Of a stretch of 64,000 bases of DNA, positions 38,518-47,818 are shown one piece after another. Origin of the DNA: Campylobacter concisus. Its GTDB lineage: Bacteria > Campylobacterota > Campylobacteria > Campylobacterales > Campylobacteraceae. A program made the position numbers and the translations under genes. The stretch is from positions 682,001 through 746,000 of the forward strand of contig NZ_CP049239.1 of the NCBI RefSeq assembly GCF_015679985.1, read 5' to 3'. How positions within the stretch are numbered: the stretch's first letter is position 1; each line of letters starts with the position of its first letter. A model generated the notes under the pieces. The model had not been told where the DNA came from and did no database searches. It saw nothing but the letters and a program-made list of their open reading frames with translations.

Positions 38518-39708
38518 ATGCTTTTAAATACTTACGCACCACCATTTAAGTTAGTCGGTGGATATTTTATTGCTGGAATTTTCTTTTTAGCATTAAGTGT
38601 GCCGGCATTCTTTTATGCAGATTTTGATGCTATCAGCTCACTAAATACAGCTGGTTTTTTGCATATATTTTTTGTTGGCTTTGTTATGAGCATTATCATC
38701 GGAGCGCTCTATCAGCTAACCTCAGTCATCTTAGAAAAGCCGTTTTTTACTGCAAAAGGTGCTATTTTAAATTTGGCTATTTTTTGTCTATCGTTGCTGG
38801 GCATGTGCTACGGGATGTTATTTGCTGAGGCTAAAATTTTACAAATTAGTGGAGTTTTGCTTTTTTGCTCACTCGCTTTTTTTGCAACGACTTACGCATT
38901 AAGCTTTATGGATAATGAAAAAAAGAGCTTTGCGGCCTTTGCACTTTTTGTTTCAGCTATCTTTTTGGTAATTGGAATAACGCTTGGTTTTTGCTTGCTT
39001 ATGATACTTAGTGGCACGCTGATGCTTGATTTTGAGATGACACTAAAATTTCACGTCTATTTTGTGCTAGGATTTGTGTTTCTTGTGATACTTGGAGCTG
39101 CTAGCGTACTCCTACCTATGTTTGCACTAGCTCACGATCTAAAATTTACACTTAGCAAGGCCTCACTAGCATGCTATATTTTGGGTGGCATCTTACTAGC
39201 TTTTAATGAAAATTTGTCTATTTTGTCAATATGTGTGGCAGCTTTACTTTTTATAGCTCAAGCACTTTATATTTTAAAAAAACGCGTTAGAAAGGCGTAT
39301 GATTACTGGAATGTAAATATCGTACTTTCACTGGTGGCTTTACTTGGTGCTGCTATTTTTATAGCCTTAGGCAAATTAAATTTAGCTGCATATTTTTTAA
39401 TATATGGCTTTTTATTTGCTTTTATAGTAGCCCATCTTTACAAGATCGCACCATTTCTCATATGGTATCACTACGTAGCACCTTTTGTCGGAAAGGTAAA
39501 AGTGCCACTTCTTGATGCCATGATACTAAAAAAGATAGCTTATTTTGGTATAGCTTTTAATGCTATCTCGCTTCTTTGCTATCTTCTCTCAACTTGCTTT
39601 GAACTAGAAATTTTAGTGCAAGCAGGTATGATTTTTATAGCTCTTAGTATAGTTTTGCTATCGATAAATATAATAAATATTTTTAGATTTACTGGTTTTA
39701 AAGGATAA
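38518..39708 (+). CDS. Polytopic membrane protein with conserved His (NnrS/CcoN-like, uncertain)
   Basis: A 396-residue protein with about 11-12 membrane helices. Histidines fall inside or next to helices (FLHIFFVGFV, KFHVYFVLGF, AHLYKIAPFLIWYHYV), a pattern reminiscent of haem-copper oxidase-like and NnrS-like membrane proteins. No clear catalytic signature was found, so function is open. It begins one base after the DUF2249 stop and is 3 nt from the DUF59 gene. Confidence 0.65.
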   Translation: MLLNTYAPPFKLVGGYFIAGIFFLALSVPAFFYADFDAISSLNTAGFLHIFFVGFVMSIIIGALYQLTSVILEKPFFTAKGAILNLAIFCLSLLGMCYGMLFAEAKILQISGVLLFCSLAFFATTYALSFMDNEKKSFAAFALFVSAIFLVIGITLGFCLLMILSGTLMLDFEMTLKFHVYFVLGFVFLVILGAASVLLPMFALAHDLKFTLSKASLACYILGGILLAFNENLSILSICVAALLFIAQALYILKKRVRKAYDYWNVNIVLSLVALLGAAIFIALGKLNLAAYFLIYGFLFAFIVAHLYKIAPFLIWYHYVAPFVGKVKVPLLDAMILKKIAYFGIAFNAISLLCYLLSTCFELEILVQAGMIFIALSIVLLSINIINIFRFTGFKG

Positions 39709-39711
39709 AAA

Positions 39712-40005
39712 ATGAAAGAAAAAATTTATAACGCACTGTCAAATATCGTTGATCCAGAAGTTGGCTTTGATATCGTTTCGCTCGGACTTATATATGATGC
39801 GAGCTGCGATGAGAATGGCAAAGCAAAAGTTACTATGACGCTTTCAACCAAATCTTGCCCACTGCACGAAATGATACTTAGCTGGGTAGAAACTGCCGTG
39901 CTTGATATAGAAGGTGTCAAAGAGTGTGAGATCGATCTTGTCTGGGAGCCTGAGTGGAATATACAAATGGCAAGCGATTTTGTAAAAGCACAACTTGGAG
40001 TTTAA
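39712..40005 (+). CDS. DUF59 / MIP18-family metal-sulfur cluster assembly protein
   Basis: A 97-residue protein. NIVDPEVGFDIVSLGLIYD is the DUF59 core and TKSCPLHEMI carries the conserved Cys. It is the short single-domain form (SufT/PaaD-like). Members deliver or mature Fe-S clusters. Its pairing with a DUF2249 gene and a His-rich membrane protein points to a redox metalloprotein partner. A terminator follows. Confidence 0.85.
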   Translation: MKEKIYNALSNIVDPEVGFDIVSLGLIYDASCDENGKAKVTMTLSTKSCPLHEMILSWVETAVLDIEGVKECEIDLVWEPEWNIQMASDFVKAQLGV

Positions 40006-40048
40006 ATTTTAAGTTTTTAGATTTGAAAGTTTGTAAATTTTTAATAAG

Positions 40049-40070
40049 CTAGAGAGCAAAAGCTCTCTAG
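40049..40070. terminator. Bidirectional terminator between the DUF59 gene and ftsZ
   Basis: CTAGAGAGC-AAAA-GCTCTCTAG, nine perfect pairs with AT-rich flanks on both sides. It serves two convergent operons. Confidence 0.8.
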
Positions 40071-40094
40071 AAATTTTAAGGAGTTTGTTTTTTA

Positions 40095-41234
40095 TTAGTC
40101 CATTTGATGGCGCATAAATGATGGCACATCAAGCTGTGACATATAGTCTTCGTCATATCCACCACTAACTTTTTTAAGTCTTAATATACGCTCTTTTTTT
40201 ATGATATCGTTTGCATTAGAAGTTTGTACTTCATCTTTTTTCTCAGCTTCTTTTTGTGAGCTTTGAAAACCTGTGGCTATTATTGTAACTTCAACTTTAT
40301 TGTCTTCTATTTTATCATCAGTTGTTGTACCAAATATAATTTCAGCATCTTCATCTGCTGCCTCATGAATAATACTCATTGCATTATTGATATCAGCTAG
40401 TGGGCAACTAGGGCTTATTCTAAAATGAACTAAAATACCAAATGCACCATTTATTGTCATGTTATCAAGAAGCGGTGATTGTATAGCATTTTTTATAGCT
40501 TCTTGTGCTGCATCTTCGCCACTTGCTTCGCCGACACCCATTAAAGCCAGTCCTCTATGGCTCATAATCGTTCTAACATCTGCAAAGTCTAGGTTTATGT
40601 CGCTTTTTCCTGAATCAAGCACGATCGTACTCATGCCATTGACGGCTCTTGCAAGCACTTCATCAACCATTTCAAAGCTTTCTTTTATGCCAGCATTTTT
40701 ATCAATTAATGTTAGGAGTTTATCGTTTGGAATGACAACAATAGAATCGCTTTCTTTCCTGAGCTCTTCAAGGCCACAATCAGCCAATTTTCTACGTTTT
40801 TTTCCTTCAAACATAAAAGGCATAGTAACAACTGCAACTGTTAGTGCACCAATATCTTTTGCAGCTTGAGCAACTACTGGAGCTGCGCCTGTACCAGTTC
40901 CACCACCAAGTCCTGTACCGATAAAAACTATATCTGATGTCTCAAGTGCACTTTTTACTTCATCGTAGCTCTCTTCAGCAGCAGCTTTTCCTATTTCAGG
41001 TCTCATGCCTGCACCTAGACCTTTTGTTGTCTTTTCTCCAAGCTGTATTTTTGTATGTGCAAGAGAATTTTCAAGAGCCTTAGCATCTGTATTGGCAACA
41101 ATAAGATCTATGTTTAAATTTGGATTAACTCTTATTATGTGGTTGACCATATTGCCACCACCTCCACCTACACCTACGACCTTTATCTTTGCACCATAGA
41201 TGCTTTTATTTTCTTCTACTGTGAAGCTACTCAT
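40095..41234 (-). CDS. ftsZ: Cell division protein FtsZ
   Basis: Tubulin-like GTPase that forms the division ring. The 379-residue product has the GGGTGTGAAPVVA signature (~residues 108-120), VVGVGGGGGNMVNH at the start and the C-terminal tail DVPSFMRHQMD that binds FtsA. It is 14 nt downstream of ftsA, in the order ppiD-like, ftsA, ftsZ. Confidence 0.98.
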   Translation of the reverse strand: MSSFTVEENKSIYGAKIKVVGVGGGGGNMVNHIIRVNPNLNIDLIVANTDAKALENSLAHTKIQLGEKTTKGLGAGMRPEIGKAAAEESYDEVKSALETSDIVFIGTGLGGGTGTGAAPVVAQAAKDIGALTVAVVTMPFMFEGKKRRKLADCGLEELRKESDSIVVIPNDKLLTLIDKNAGIKESFEMVDEVLARAVNGMSTIVLDSGKSDINLDFADVRTIMSHRGLALMGVGEASGEDAAQEAIKNAIQSPLLDNMTINGAFGILVHFRISPSCPLADINNAMSIIHEAADEDAEIIFGTTTDDKIEDNKVEVTIIATGFQSSQKEAEKKDEVQTSNANDIIKKERILRLKKVSGGYDEDYMSQLDVPSFMRHQMD

Positions 41235-41248
41235 TTTTGAAATTCTCC

Positions 41249-42676
41249 TTAAAATAATTGTGTAATACTATACCAAAATTTTGCAAAAGCATTTGGCTTT
41301 TTTTCTTGTTTGCTAATATCTGCAATATTGGCAAGTTCTTCTTTGTTTTTTGATTTATTTGCTATCTCTAATTCAAAATCTTTATCAGAAAAACTATCCT
41401 CTTTTTCATTTGGATCCTGCACCTCTTGTCCAAAATTTTGTACATTTTCTTCTTCTATAAAAACATTTCTAAAATTTGCTTTTGGTTTTGAGGCTATTTC
41501 CCCTTGGTATCTCATTTTTTTCTCAGAATCAATCTCGTATGGGCTAAAGTTGCCAGCACCATATAAACAAAGTCCTATAGCACAAGAATTTGCTGGATCT
41601 CTTAAAATTTCAAATAATCCATCCATTTCTTTTGGTTTTGCTATACGAACTGGCATTTTGTCAAATATCGCAGATGCAAGATCTCTAATACCTTCTAGCT
41701 TAGTCATGCCACCAGTAAGTATTATTCCAGCACCAATGCTATCTTTATAGCCGCTATCTTCTAGCATCTTAGCAAGTACCATAAGGGTTTCTTCTGCTCT
41801 GGCATATATAACATTTGATATTATGTCCAGTGAAACTTCGTGGCTTTTTGTTTCATCTCCAAGGATCGGAAGTTCTATTAGATCAACTGACTTATTTATT
41901 AAAGCACCATAGCCTAATTTTATCTCTTCTGCCTTTGGAAGAGGTGTATGCAGAGCCATAGAAAGATCATTTGTAATGTTTGCTGAGCCAACAGGTAAAA
42001 ATTCATTGTATCTTATAGAATTTCCAGAATGTACTACAAGATTACAAGTAGCACCACCCATATCAACAAGTGCGGCGCCAAGCTCTTTCTCATCTTTTGT
42101 TAATGTTGCTATCGCAGAAGCATATCCCGAAAGGACTATGTTGTCTAGTTGAACACCTGCTAAATTTACGGCTTTTCTTAGATTACTAATAGATGACTTT
42201 TGTACTGTAACAATATGTGTTTGCACTTCTAGCCTACTACCGTTCATACCTATTGGATCTTCAATATGTTCTTGTCCATCTACTTTAAAATTATAAGGAA
42301 GAACATGTAATTTTTCATACTCATGAGGTATATCAGCTGTATGATCGGCCATTTGCATAGCACGCTCAATCTCTTTTATGCCTATTTCATGATTTGGTAT
42401 ATTTACTACACCGCTACTGTCAACGCTTTTTGTATACGCACCAGAAATAGAAACTATGACTTTTTCATAGCGTGTTCCTGCAACCCTTTGTGCTTCTATT
42501 AATGCATTTTTTATAGACTTTGCAGCTTGCTCAATATTGGTTATAACGCCTTTCCTTATTCCCTGCGTTTTTTCAGTTCCAATTCCAATTATCTTAATAC
42601 CATTTTCGTCATGTTGTGCTATTACTGCACAAATCTGGAAAGAGCCGATATCTATACCTAAAATTTTTGTACTCAA
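41249..42676 (-). CDS. ftsA: Cell division protein FtsA
   Basis: Actin-like protein that tethers FtsZ to the membrane. The 475-residue protein has phosphate 1 (ILGIDIGSFQICAVIA), the SHS2/1C domain, phosphate 2 (ALVDMGGATCNLVV) and adenosine motif (ILTGGMTKLEGI). It ends in an amphipathic helix (FAKFWYSITQLF) that would bind the membrane. A charged linker of about 65 residues before this helix makes it longer than E. coli FtsA (420). Confidence 0.97.
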   Translation of the reverse strand: MSTKILGIDIGSFQICAVIAQHDENGIKIIGIGTEKTQGIRKGVITNIEQAAKSIKNALIEAQRVAGTRYEKVIVSISGAYTKSVDSSGVVNIPNHEIGIKEIERAMQMADHTADIPHEYEKLHVLPYNFKVDGQEHIEDPIGMNGSRLEVQTHIVTVQKSSISNLRKAVNLAGVQLDNIVLSGYASAIATLTKDEKELGAALVDMGGATCNLVVHSGNSIRYNEFLPVGSANITNDLSMALHTPLPKAEEIKLGYGALINKSVDLIELPILGDETKSHEVSLDIISNVIYARAEETLMVLAKMLEDSGYKDSIGAGIILTGGMTKLEGIRDLASAIFDKMPVRIAKPKEMDGLFEILRDPANSCAIGLCLYGAGNFSPYEIDSEKKMRYQGEIASKPKANFRNVFIEEENVQNFGQEVQDPNEKEDSFSDKDFELEIANKSKNKEELANIADISKQEKKPNAFAKFWYSITQLF

Positions 42677-42682
42677 GATAAA

Positions 42683-44140
42683 TTACCTTTTGATATATTC
42701 TTTAATTTCATAGTATTTTTTAAGTTTGTTTGTTAAATCTTTTATTAGCTCATTATTTTTAAGCATTGTAACGTTCTGCTGTATTATTTGCTTATAGTTA
42801 TTATCTATATTATCTACAAGCAACCTTTGTTCCAAAATATCGTATATAACGGCCTTGTCCTCTAATATAACATAACCTTTTTTATTGTTAGTTTCAAAAA
42901 GTTGAGAAACAAAAGCTCTAGTCTCACTTTCATTTAGTCCTAAGATAGAGCTATTTATATCTCTACTAATAAAGCCTATATCAGTTCCTTTGAAATTTTG
43001 TAAAGACTCTTTTGCTATAGTTGTTAAGTTTTCTTTTTTCTTTTTATCTTTGTAAATTTCAAGTACCATTGCTCTTGCTTGTTCAAAACTCATAGGTTGT
43101 GGAGGAGTTATGCTTTTTATCCTAACTATCAAATATCCATCTTTATATGTAAATGGTTTTATAACCTCACCAACTTTTGCCCCTTTTATTTCATCAAGTG
43201 AGAATGTCGCATTATCTTCATTTATACTAATAAATTTATTTGTTGCAAGCTCAGCTTTTTTGATAGAGGTATATTTTTTTAAAGCATCAGTCTTGCTTTT
43301 CTCGATATTGTAGTCTTTGATAACTTCAGTCTTTACTTCGTCAAATGATTTGATTTTATCATCAGAGCCTTTGTATCTCTCCTTGTTTTCGTTGTAGTAG
43401 TCACTCAAAGTAGTTTGATTTACATCATTTTTGTTTGACTCTATAAAGTATGTTTCAAGACCATATATCGTCTTCGTCATATAGTTGTTTTTGTTTATCT
43501 CCCAAAGATCCTTTAGCTCTTTTTCATCTATTTTTATATTACTTTGATTAGCATTTATTATCTGTATTGCTAATTTGTCTTGCATAAAAAAGCTTGCTTC
43601 CATCATTGCAATGTCTTCTTTGCTGGCTGGTAAATTTAAAATAGTTCTAAGTTTATCAAGTAGTATTGTTAGTTTTAAATTTTCTTCAAAATCGGTTGGA
43701 TTTATTCTGGCCCTTCTTAAAATATCGTAGTATAAATTTTTATCAAAAGCACCATCTTTTTGAAATGTTGGATCAGCGATTATATATTTTAAAATATCAT
43801 CTTTGCTAACACTAAGACCTATATCGTCTGCAAAATTTAACAGTAAATTCTCTTGAATTGTAGCCTGAAGTGCGGCATTTTGTAAGCCTAACTCATTGGC
43901 CTTTTCTTGCGTTAATTTACCATCAAAAAGATTATTGTAGTATTGATACAAATTATCGTATTTTTGTTGCAGTTCTTGAATGCTTATATTTCTGTGTCCT
44001 ACTTTTGCTACTGAAGTGGCTCGATTGCTATTTAAATCATATGCTCCCCAGCCTACAAAGCCTGCTCCAACAAAGGCTATTGTACTTACCCAGATGGTAA
44101 CAACTAGGTATTTTTTATGTTTTTGCATCCAAGACAACAT
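42683..44140 (-). CDS. PpiD/SurA-like membrane-anchored periplasmic chaperone
   Basis: A 485-residue protein with an N-terminal cytoplasmic stub and one membrane helix (~residues 12-32), like PpiD. It then has a SurA_N-type helical domain (QELQQKYDNLYQYYNN...) and a central PPIC-like region that looks degenerate (few of the parvulin active-site residues can be recognised). It likely helps outer-membrane or periplasmic protein folding rather than acting as a strong isomerase. It sits 6 nt upstream of ftsA and heads the operon. Confidence 0.8.
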   Translation of the reverse strand: MLSWMQKHKKYLVVTIWVSTIAFVGAGFVGWGAYDLNSNRATSVAKVGHRNISIQELQQKYDNLYQYYNNLFDGKLTQEKANELGLQNAALQATIQENLLLNFADDIGLSVSKDDILKYIIADPTFQKDGAFDKNLYYDILRRARINPTDFEENLKLTILLDKLRTILNLPASKEDIAMMEASFFMQDKLAIQIINANQSNIKIDEKELKDLWEINKNNYMTKTIYGLETYFIESNKNDVNQTTLSDYYNENKERYKGSDDKIKSFDEVKTEVIKDYNIEKSKTDALKKYTSIKKAELATNKFISINEDNATFSLDEIKGAKVGEVIKPFTYKDGYLIVRIKSITPPQPMSFEQARAMVLEIYKDKKKKENLTTIAKESLQNFKGTDIGFISRDINSSILGLNESETRAFVSQLFETNNKKGYVILEDKAVIYDILEQRLLVDNIDNNYKQIIQQNVTMLKNNELIKDLTNKLKKYYEIKEYIKR

Positions 44141-44180
44141 TAAATTTTCCTTTAAAAGACTAACGAAATTTGTATGATAT

Positions 44181-44186
44181 ATTATA
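44181..44186 (-). promoter_or_regulatory. Probable -10 box for the ppiD-like/ftsA/ftsZ operon
   Basis: On the minus strand this reads TATAAT, about 41 nt before the ATG of the chaperone gene. Confidence 0.5.
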
Positions 44187-44241
44187 TAAAATTGCCTTAA
44201 ATAAGCTTAAAATAGGGGCTTTAAAAATGCCTTTGTGGAGG

Positions 44242-44277
44242 ATTTTACTAACAATTTTTTAGTATTGTTAGCAAAAT
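44242..44277 (-). terminator. Terminator of the aldolase-like gene
   Basis: A 14-bp inverted repeat with one mismatch (44242-44255 against 44264-44277) directly after the stop on the minus strand, with AT-rich tails. Confidence 0.6.
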
Positions 44278-44279
44278 TT

Positions 44280-44867
44280 TTAAATACTATAATCGCTATA
44301 ACCACTAGTTAAATGAAGTAATTTGCAGCTATTTTCTAGTAGAGCTATCTCTTTTGCAAGAAGCTGAGGGCTTCTACTGTAGGCATAAATGCCATATCCT
44401 CTAACAATAATAATATTTGTATTTTTTTCTAGCATATATCTATAAATTTCAGTTTCTGCACGTTCATACCAGTCATCATATTGTTTTGGATCATAAACAG
44501 AAATTTTATCAAATCTCATATACCCAAAATAATCTTTCGGTACGATTTTTTCATGTTTCATTGCGTAGGCAGTTGCGTATGGTGGCATCGCGTAGCAAAC
44601 AAATCTCGCCTCATTTATATTTTTATAAATATTTAAGTGTATATCAGCATCAAGACTAGCTTCATTCCAACGATAATCTTTTTTTGATGAAAGAAGTGTT
44701 AAGTCATCATCTTTTAAATTATCAAAAATAGCATTTTGCTTATTGATTATAAATTGATTTTTTTCGACTCTTGCCGAAATCGAGCCGTGAAAGACGCCAA
44801 AAAAATTCTTTCTAAACATAGAAAGTGATATTGTTTTTATCTCATTTATTGAGTGTTCTAGCTCCAT
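44280..44867 (-). CDS. Class II aldolase/adducin-family protein lacking metal ligands
   Basis: A 195-residue protein with the class II aldolase fold pattern (HGSISARV, EARFVCYAMPPYATAYA). In active enzymes two zinc His lie in the H-x-H-P motif; here the positions read Tyr92 and Met94. The third His, normally in 'HG' near the C-terminus, reads Tyr (RGYGIYAYS). So it should not bind the usual zinc. It is probably a non-catalytic member. It has its own promoter and terminator. Confidence 0.7.
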   Translation of the reverse strand: MELEHSINEIKTISLSMFRKNFFGVFHGSISARVEKNQFIINKQNAIFDNLKDDDLTLLSSKKDYRWNEASLDADIHLNIYKNINEARFVCYAMPPYATAYAMKHEKIVPKDYFGYMRFDKISVYDPKQYDDWYERAETEIYRYMLEKNTNIIIVRGYGIYAYSRSPQLLAKEIALLENSCKLLHLTSGYSDYSI

Positions 44868-44888
44868 TTTTTCTCCTACGTTTAAGCG

Positions 44889-44894
44889 ATTATA
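44889..44894 (-). promoter_or_regulatory. Probable -10 box for the aldolase-like gene
   Basis: TATAAT on the minus strand 22 nt before the ATG at 44867. Confidence 0.5.
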
Positions 44895-44994
44895 TTTAAG
44901 CTATCTTAAAATTTATGTAAAATTTTGTGTAATGATAGCTTTTTAAGTAAAATTTCGATAAATTTTCCACACTATTTACTATAAAGAGGCAGTG

Positions 44995-45918
44995 TTGCAA
45001 AGTCCACATATCAGTGTTTTACTTGATGAAGTTCTATCTTTTTTTAAAAATTTAAATGGAAATTTTATAGATTGCACGCTTGGATATGCCGGACATTCTA
45101 GTGCCATTTTGTCTCAAAATGAAAATTTAAATTTAATTGCCTGTGATAGAGATAATGAAGCTATAAATTTTTCACTAAAAAAACTTGAGCCATTTGGTAG
45201 TAGGGTTAAAATTTATAAAAGTAACTTCTCTGAATTGACTAGCAAGCTAAGTCAAGAAGAAATTTTAAATGTTAGAGGAATTTTGGCTGACATCGGTGTT
45301 AGCTCACTTCAGATAGATAAAGACGATAGGGGCTTTAGTCTTGGCTCAAGCACGCTTGATATGCGCATGGATAAAGAGCGAAATTTTAGTGCGTTTGACG
45401 TTGTGAATGGATACTCTTTTGATGAGTTGGTTAGAATTTTTAGAGATTATGGCGAGCTAAAAAATGCTGTTGGGATTACAAACAAGATTATAAATGCTAG
45501 AAATTTAGGCAAGATAACGAGTGCAAAAGAGCTTGCAAATCTAATAGGTACAGCCCAGATAAAAGGGCGCGGAGTTAGCCCTGCGATACTTGCCTTTCAA
45601 GCGATCAGGATAGAGGTAAATGGTGAGCTAGACGAGTTAACAAATTTGCTTGATAGTATAGAAAAAGGTGGGTTTAGGGATTGCCTTGTGGCAATTATTA
45701 CATTTCACTCGCTTGAAGACAGGATCGTAAAGGAGCGCTTTAAAAAATGGGCAAATAGCTGTATCTGCCTACCTGGTGTTTATAAATGTGAGTGCGGAAA
45801 TAACCACGAACTAGGCGAAATTTTGACCAAAAAGCCACTAACGGCAAGCCAAAATGAACTAGCGCAAAACTCACGAAGCAAGAGCGCAAAACTACGGGTT
45901 TTTAAGATAAAGGGATAA
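44995..45918 (+). CDS. rsmH: 16S rRNA m4C1402 methyltransferase RsmH (MraW)
   Basis: SAM-dependent methyltransferase of 307 residues. DCTLGYAGHSS is the SAM motif, and LADIGVSSLQID, DMRMD and FHSLEDRIVK are family signatures. TTG at 44995 is preferred, five bases after GAGG (44986-44989); GTG at 44992 is in frame and adds one residue but is too close to the ribosome site. It is followed after 2 nt by an FtsL-like gene, a remnant of the dcw cluster. Confidence 0.95.
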   Translation: MQSPHISVLLDEVLSFFKNLNGNFIDCTLGYAGHSSAILSQNENLNLIACDRDNEAINFSLKKLEPFGSRVKIYKSNFSELTSKLSQEEILNVRGILADIGVSSLQIDKDDRGFSLGSSTLDMRMDKERNFSAFDVVNGYSFDELVRIFRDYGELKNAVGITNKIINARNLGKITSAKELANLIGTAQIKGRGVSPAILAFQAIRIEVNGELDELTNLLDSIEKGGFRDCLVAIITFHSLEDRIVKERFKKWANSCICLPGVYKCECGNNHELGEILTKKPLTASQNELAQNSRSKSAKLRVFKIKG

Positions 45919-45920
45919 AG

Positions 45921-46214
45921 ATGCAAGAAAAAGAAGAGCTACTAACGCTTCACGACGAGGAGCAAAAACGTGAGGTAAATTTAAGCTTTAAGACATTAGT
46001 GATGGTCTATTTAGCTGTTTTTATAGCTCTAGCTATATTTTTGCCAAAAATTTACATAGCAAATCAAATTTATTATATAAGTAGAGATATAGCTGATATC
46101 AGTGGTAAACGAGATATGCTTTTAGAGGAAAATAGAGCTCTTAATATAAAGCTTGAAAATTTACGTTATAAAAATCAAATTTTAAACAATATGCAAGAGC
46201 GTCAATGGAAATAA
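45921..46214 (+). CDS. FtsL-like septum protein
   Basis: A 97-residue bitopic protein: charged cytoplasmic N-terminus (~25 residues), one membrane helix (about 27-48) and a periplasmic coiled coil (SGKRDMLLEENRALNIKLENL). The size, topology and position directly after rsmH are those of FtsL. The primary sequence is not conserved enough to prove it. Confidence 0.7.
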   Translation: MQEKEELLTLHDEEQKREVNLSFKTLVMVYLAVFIALAIFLPKIYIANQIYYISRDIADISGKRDMLLEENRALNIKLENLRYKNQILNNMQERQWK

Positions 46215-46343
46215 CTAAATATTTAAACTAAATTTTGATGGTTAAATTATATCTGCAAATAATATAGCCATTTTGTATGCAACTGCACAAAAATAAAGTT
46301 AACTCAACAAACAAAGCCTAGCTTAACTTACTAATTAATTACT

Positions 46344-46847
46344 TTAATTACTCTCTTTTTGAGAGATTAGCTTTTCATATATATATTGTTCTAAATCTTT
46401 TTTTGATATGTCATTTTTTATAGCAGTATTATAAATTTCTTCGACCTTGCTTGAGTATTTTTCATAGCCAAAATAGGGAAAATGCACACTCCAGGCTTTC
46501 TTGATAAGATCGTGACTTATCTCTCTTCTTGCCCAAACTTTAAACATATCAAAGCCAATGAAAACGGCCGAAGTAACGACAGCAGTCGCTATTATCGATA
46601 TGTGTGCGTCAGTTTTTGCTAAAAAATGATGCGTGATGATTAACAATGGAAATAAAATGACAAAACAGATAAGTGCGTAAATCTGATAGAGCTTGATGTG
46701 GTTAAATCTAAAATTTAGCTTTGCTCCATCTATTAGCATACCTTCGTTAAAAAGGGCATTTGCTTCAAGTAGATCCCTAAATAAAACTGGCTGTTTTGAA
46801 ACAAAAAAAACGTTTTTTATGATTCTATCTTTTAAAGTTTCTTGCAT
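46344..46847 (-). CDS. Hypothetical membrane protein
   Basis: A 167-residue protein with two membrane helices (about 53-72 and 82-102) and charged cytosolic ends. No family recognised. Convergent with the FtsL-like gene. Low-GC, in keeping with the core genome. Confidence 0.6.
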   Translation of the reverse strand: MQETLKDRIIKNVFFVSKQPVLFRDLLEANALFNEGMLIDGAKLNFRFNHIKLYQIYALICFVILFPLLIITHHFLAKTDAHISIIATAVVTSAVFIGFDMFKVWARREISHDLIKKAWSVHFPYFGYEKYSSKVEEIYNTAIKNDISKKDLEQYIYEKLISQKESN

Positions 46848-46951
46848 TTTTTATAGACTTTTTACCTTTGAAATTTTGGCTCATTATATCCAAGAATCTA
46901 TAAATTCAAACAAAATTAGATACAATTTGCCCAAAATTTAAGGAGCTAAAA

Positions 46952-47818
46952 ATGGCAGATCAAGCTTTACAAACCGTCTTTTTAAATGGAGAATTTTTGC
47001 AAAAAGACGAGGCAAAAGTTAGTGCTTTTGATAGAGGATTTATATTTGGTGATGGAATTTATGAGGTTGTACCTGTGATAAATTCAAAAATGGTTGATAA
47101 AGATGGATTTTGGGCGAGATTTGAAAGAAGCTTAAATGAAATAGATATAAGTTTGCCCTACGAAAAGGAAAAATTTGAAGCGATTTTAAACGATATAATC
47201 GCTAAAAACGCCTTGAAAGAGGGCGGAATTTACATGCAAGTAACAAGAGGTGTGGCGTTTAGAAATTTCTATTTTATGGAAAATCTAACACCAAGTGTCT
47301 TTATCTTTTGCTACGAGAGTGAAATTTTAAACAATCCTGCTGCAAAAACTGGCATAAAAGTGGTAAGTGTCGAGGATATCAGGTGGAAAAGGCGCGACAT
47401 CAAGTCTATCTCACTTCTGGCTCAGTGCTACGCTAAAAATGAAGCTCACAAAAAAGGCGCAGACGAGGGCTTTATGGTGGAAAATGGCTTTGTGACAGAG
47501 GGCTGTAGCTCAAGTGCTTTTATCATCAAGGATAAAACTTTAATCACAAAACCGCTTTCAAATGAAATTTTGCCAGGAATTCGCCGTATGAGACTTTTAA
47601 AGATCGCTAAAGATATTGGCCTTAAGATAGAGGAGCGAAAATTTAGCATGGATGAAGTTTATAATGCCGATGAAGTCTTTATCTCGGCTGCTACGCTTAT
47701 ACTCTTGCCAGTCGTTTATGCTGATGGCAAGGCGATAAATGGTGCAAAAGTAGGAGAAATTTCAAGCGAACTTCGTGAAATTTATGCTAGTGAACTTTTA
47801 AAAGAAGCTGGACTTTGA
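46952..47818 (+). CDS. D-amino-acid transaminase-like class IV aminotransferase
   Basis: PLP enzyme of fold type IV, 288 residues. The N-terminal AFDRGFIFGDGIYEVV, the catalytic Lys151 in RRDIKSISLL, and EGCSSSAF with LPGIRRMRLL match D-alanine aminotransferases and branched-chain aminotransferases. The layout DIKS-x-x-LL favours a D-amino-acid transaminase, which supplies D-Glu or D-Ala for peptidoglycan. AAGGAG stands before the ATG. It overlaps the DUF523 gene by 4 nt. Confidence 0.85.
   Translation: MADQALQTVFLNGEFLQKDEAKVSAFDRGFIFGDGIYEVVPVINSKMVDKDGFWARFERSLNEIDISLPYEKEKFEAILNDIIAKNALKEGGIYMQVTRGVAFRNFYFMENLTPSVFIFCYESEILNNPAAKTGIKVVSVEDIRWKRRDIKSISLLAQCYAKNEAHKKGADEGFMVENGFVTEGCSSSAFIIKDKTLITKPLSNEILPGIRRMRLLKIAKDIGLKIEERKFSMDEVYNADEVFISAATLILLPVVYADGKAINGAKVGEISSELREIYASELLKEAGL

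Noticed and set aside
40459..40869. 136-residue frame antisense to ftsZ
   Set aside because: Shadow frame; ftsZ is certain and the antisense product is Ser/Leu-rich without features.
41310..41750. 146-residue frame antisense to ftsA
   Set aside because: Shadow of the ftsA linker and C-terminal region; no ribosome site.
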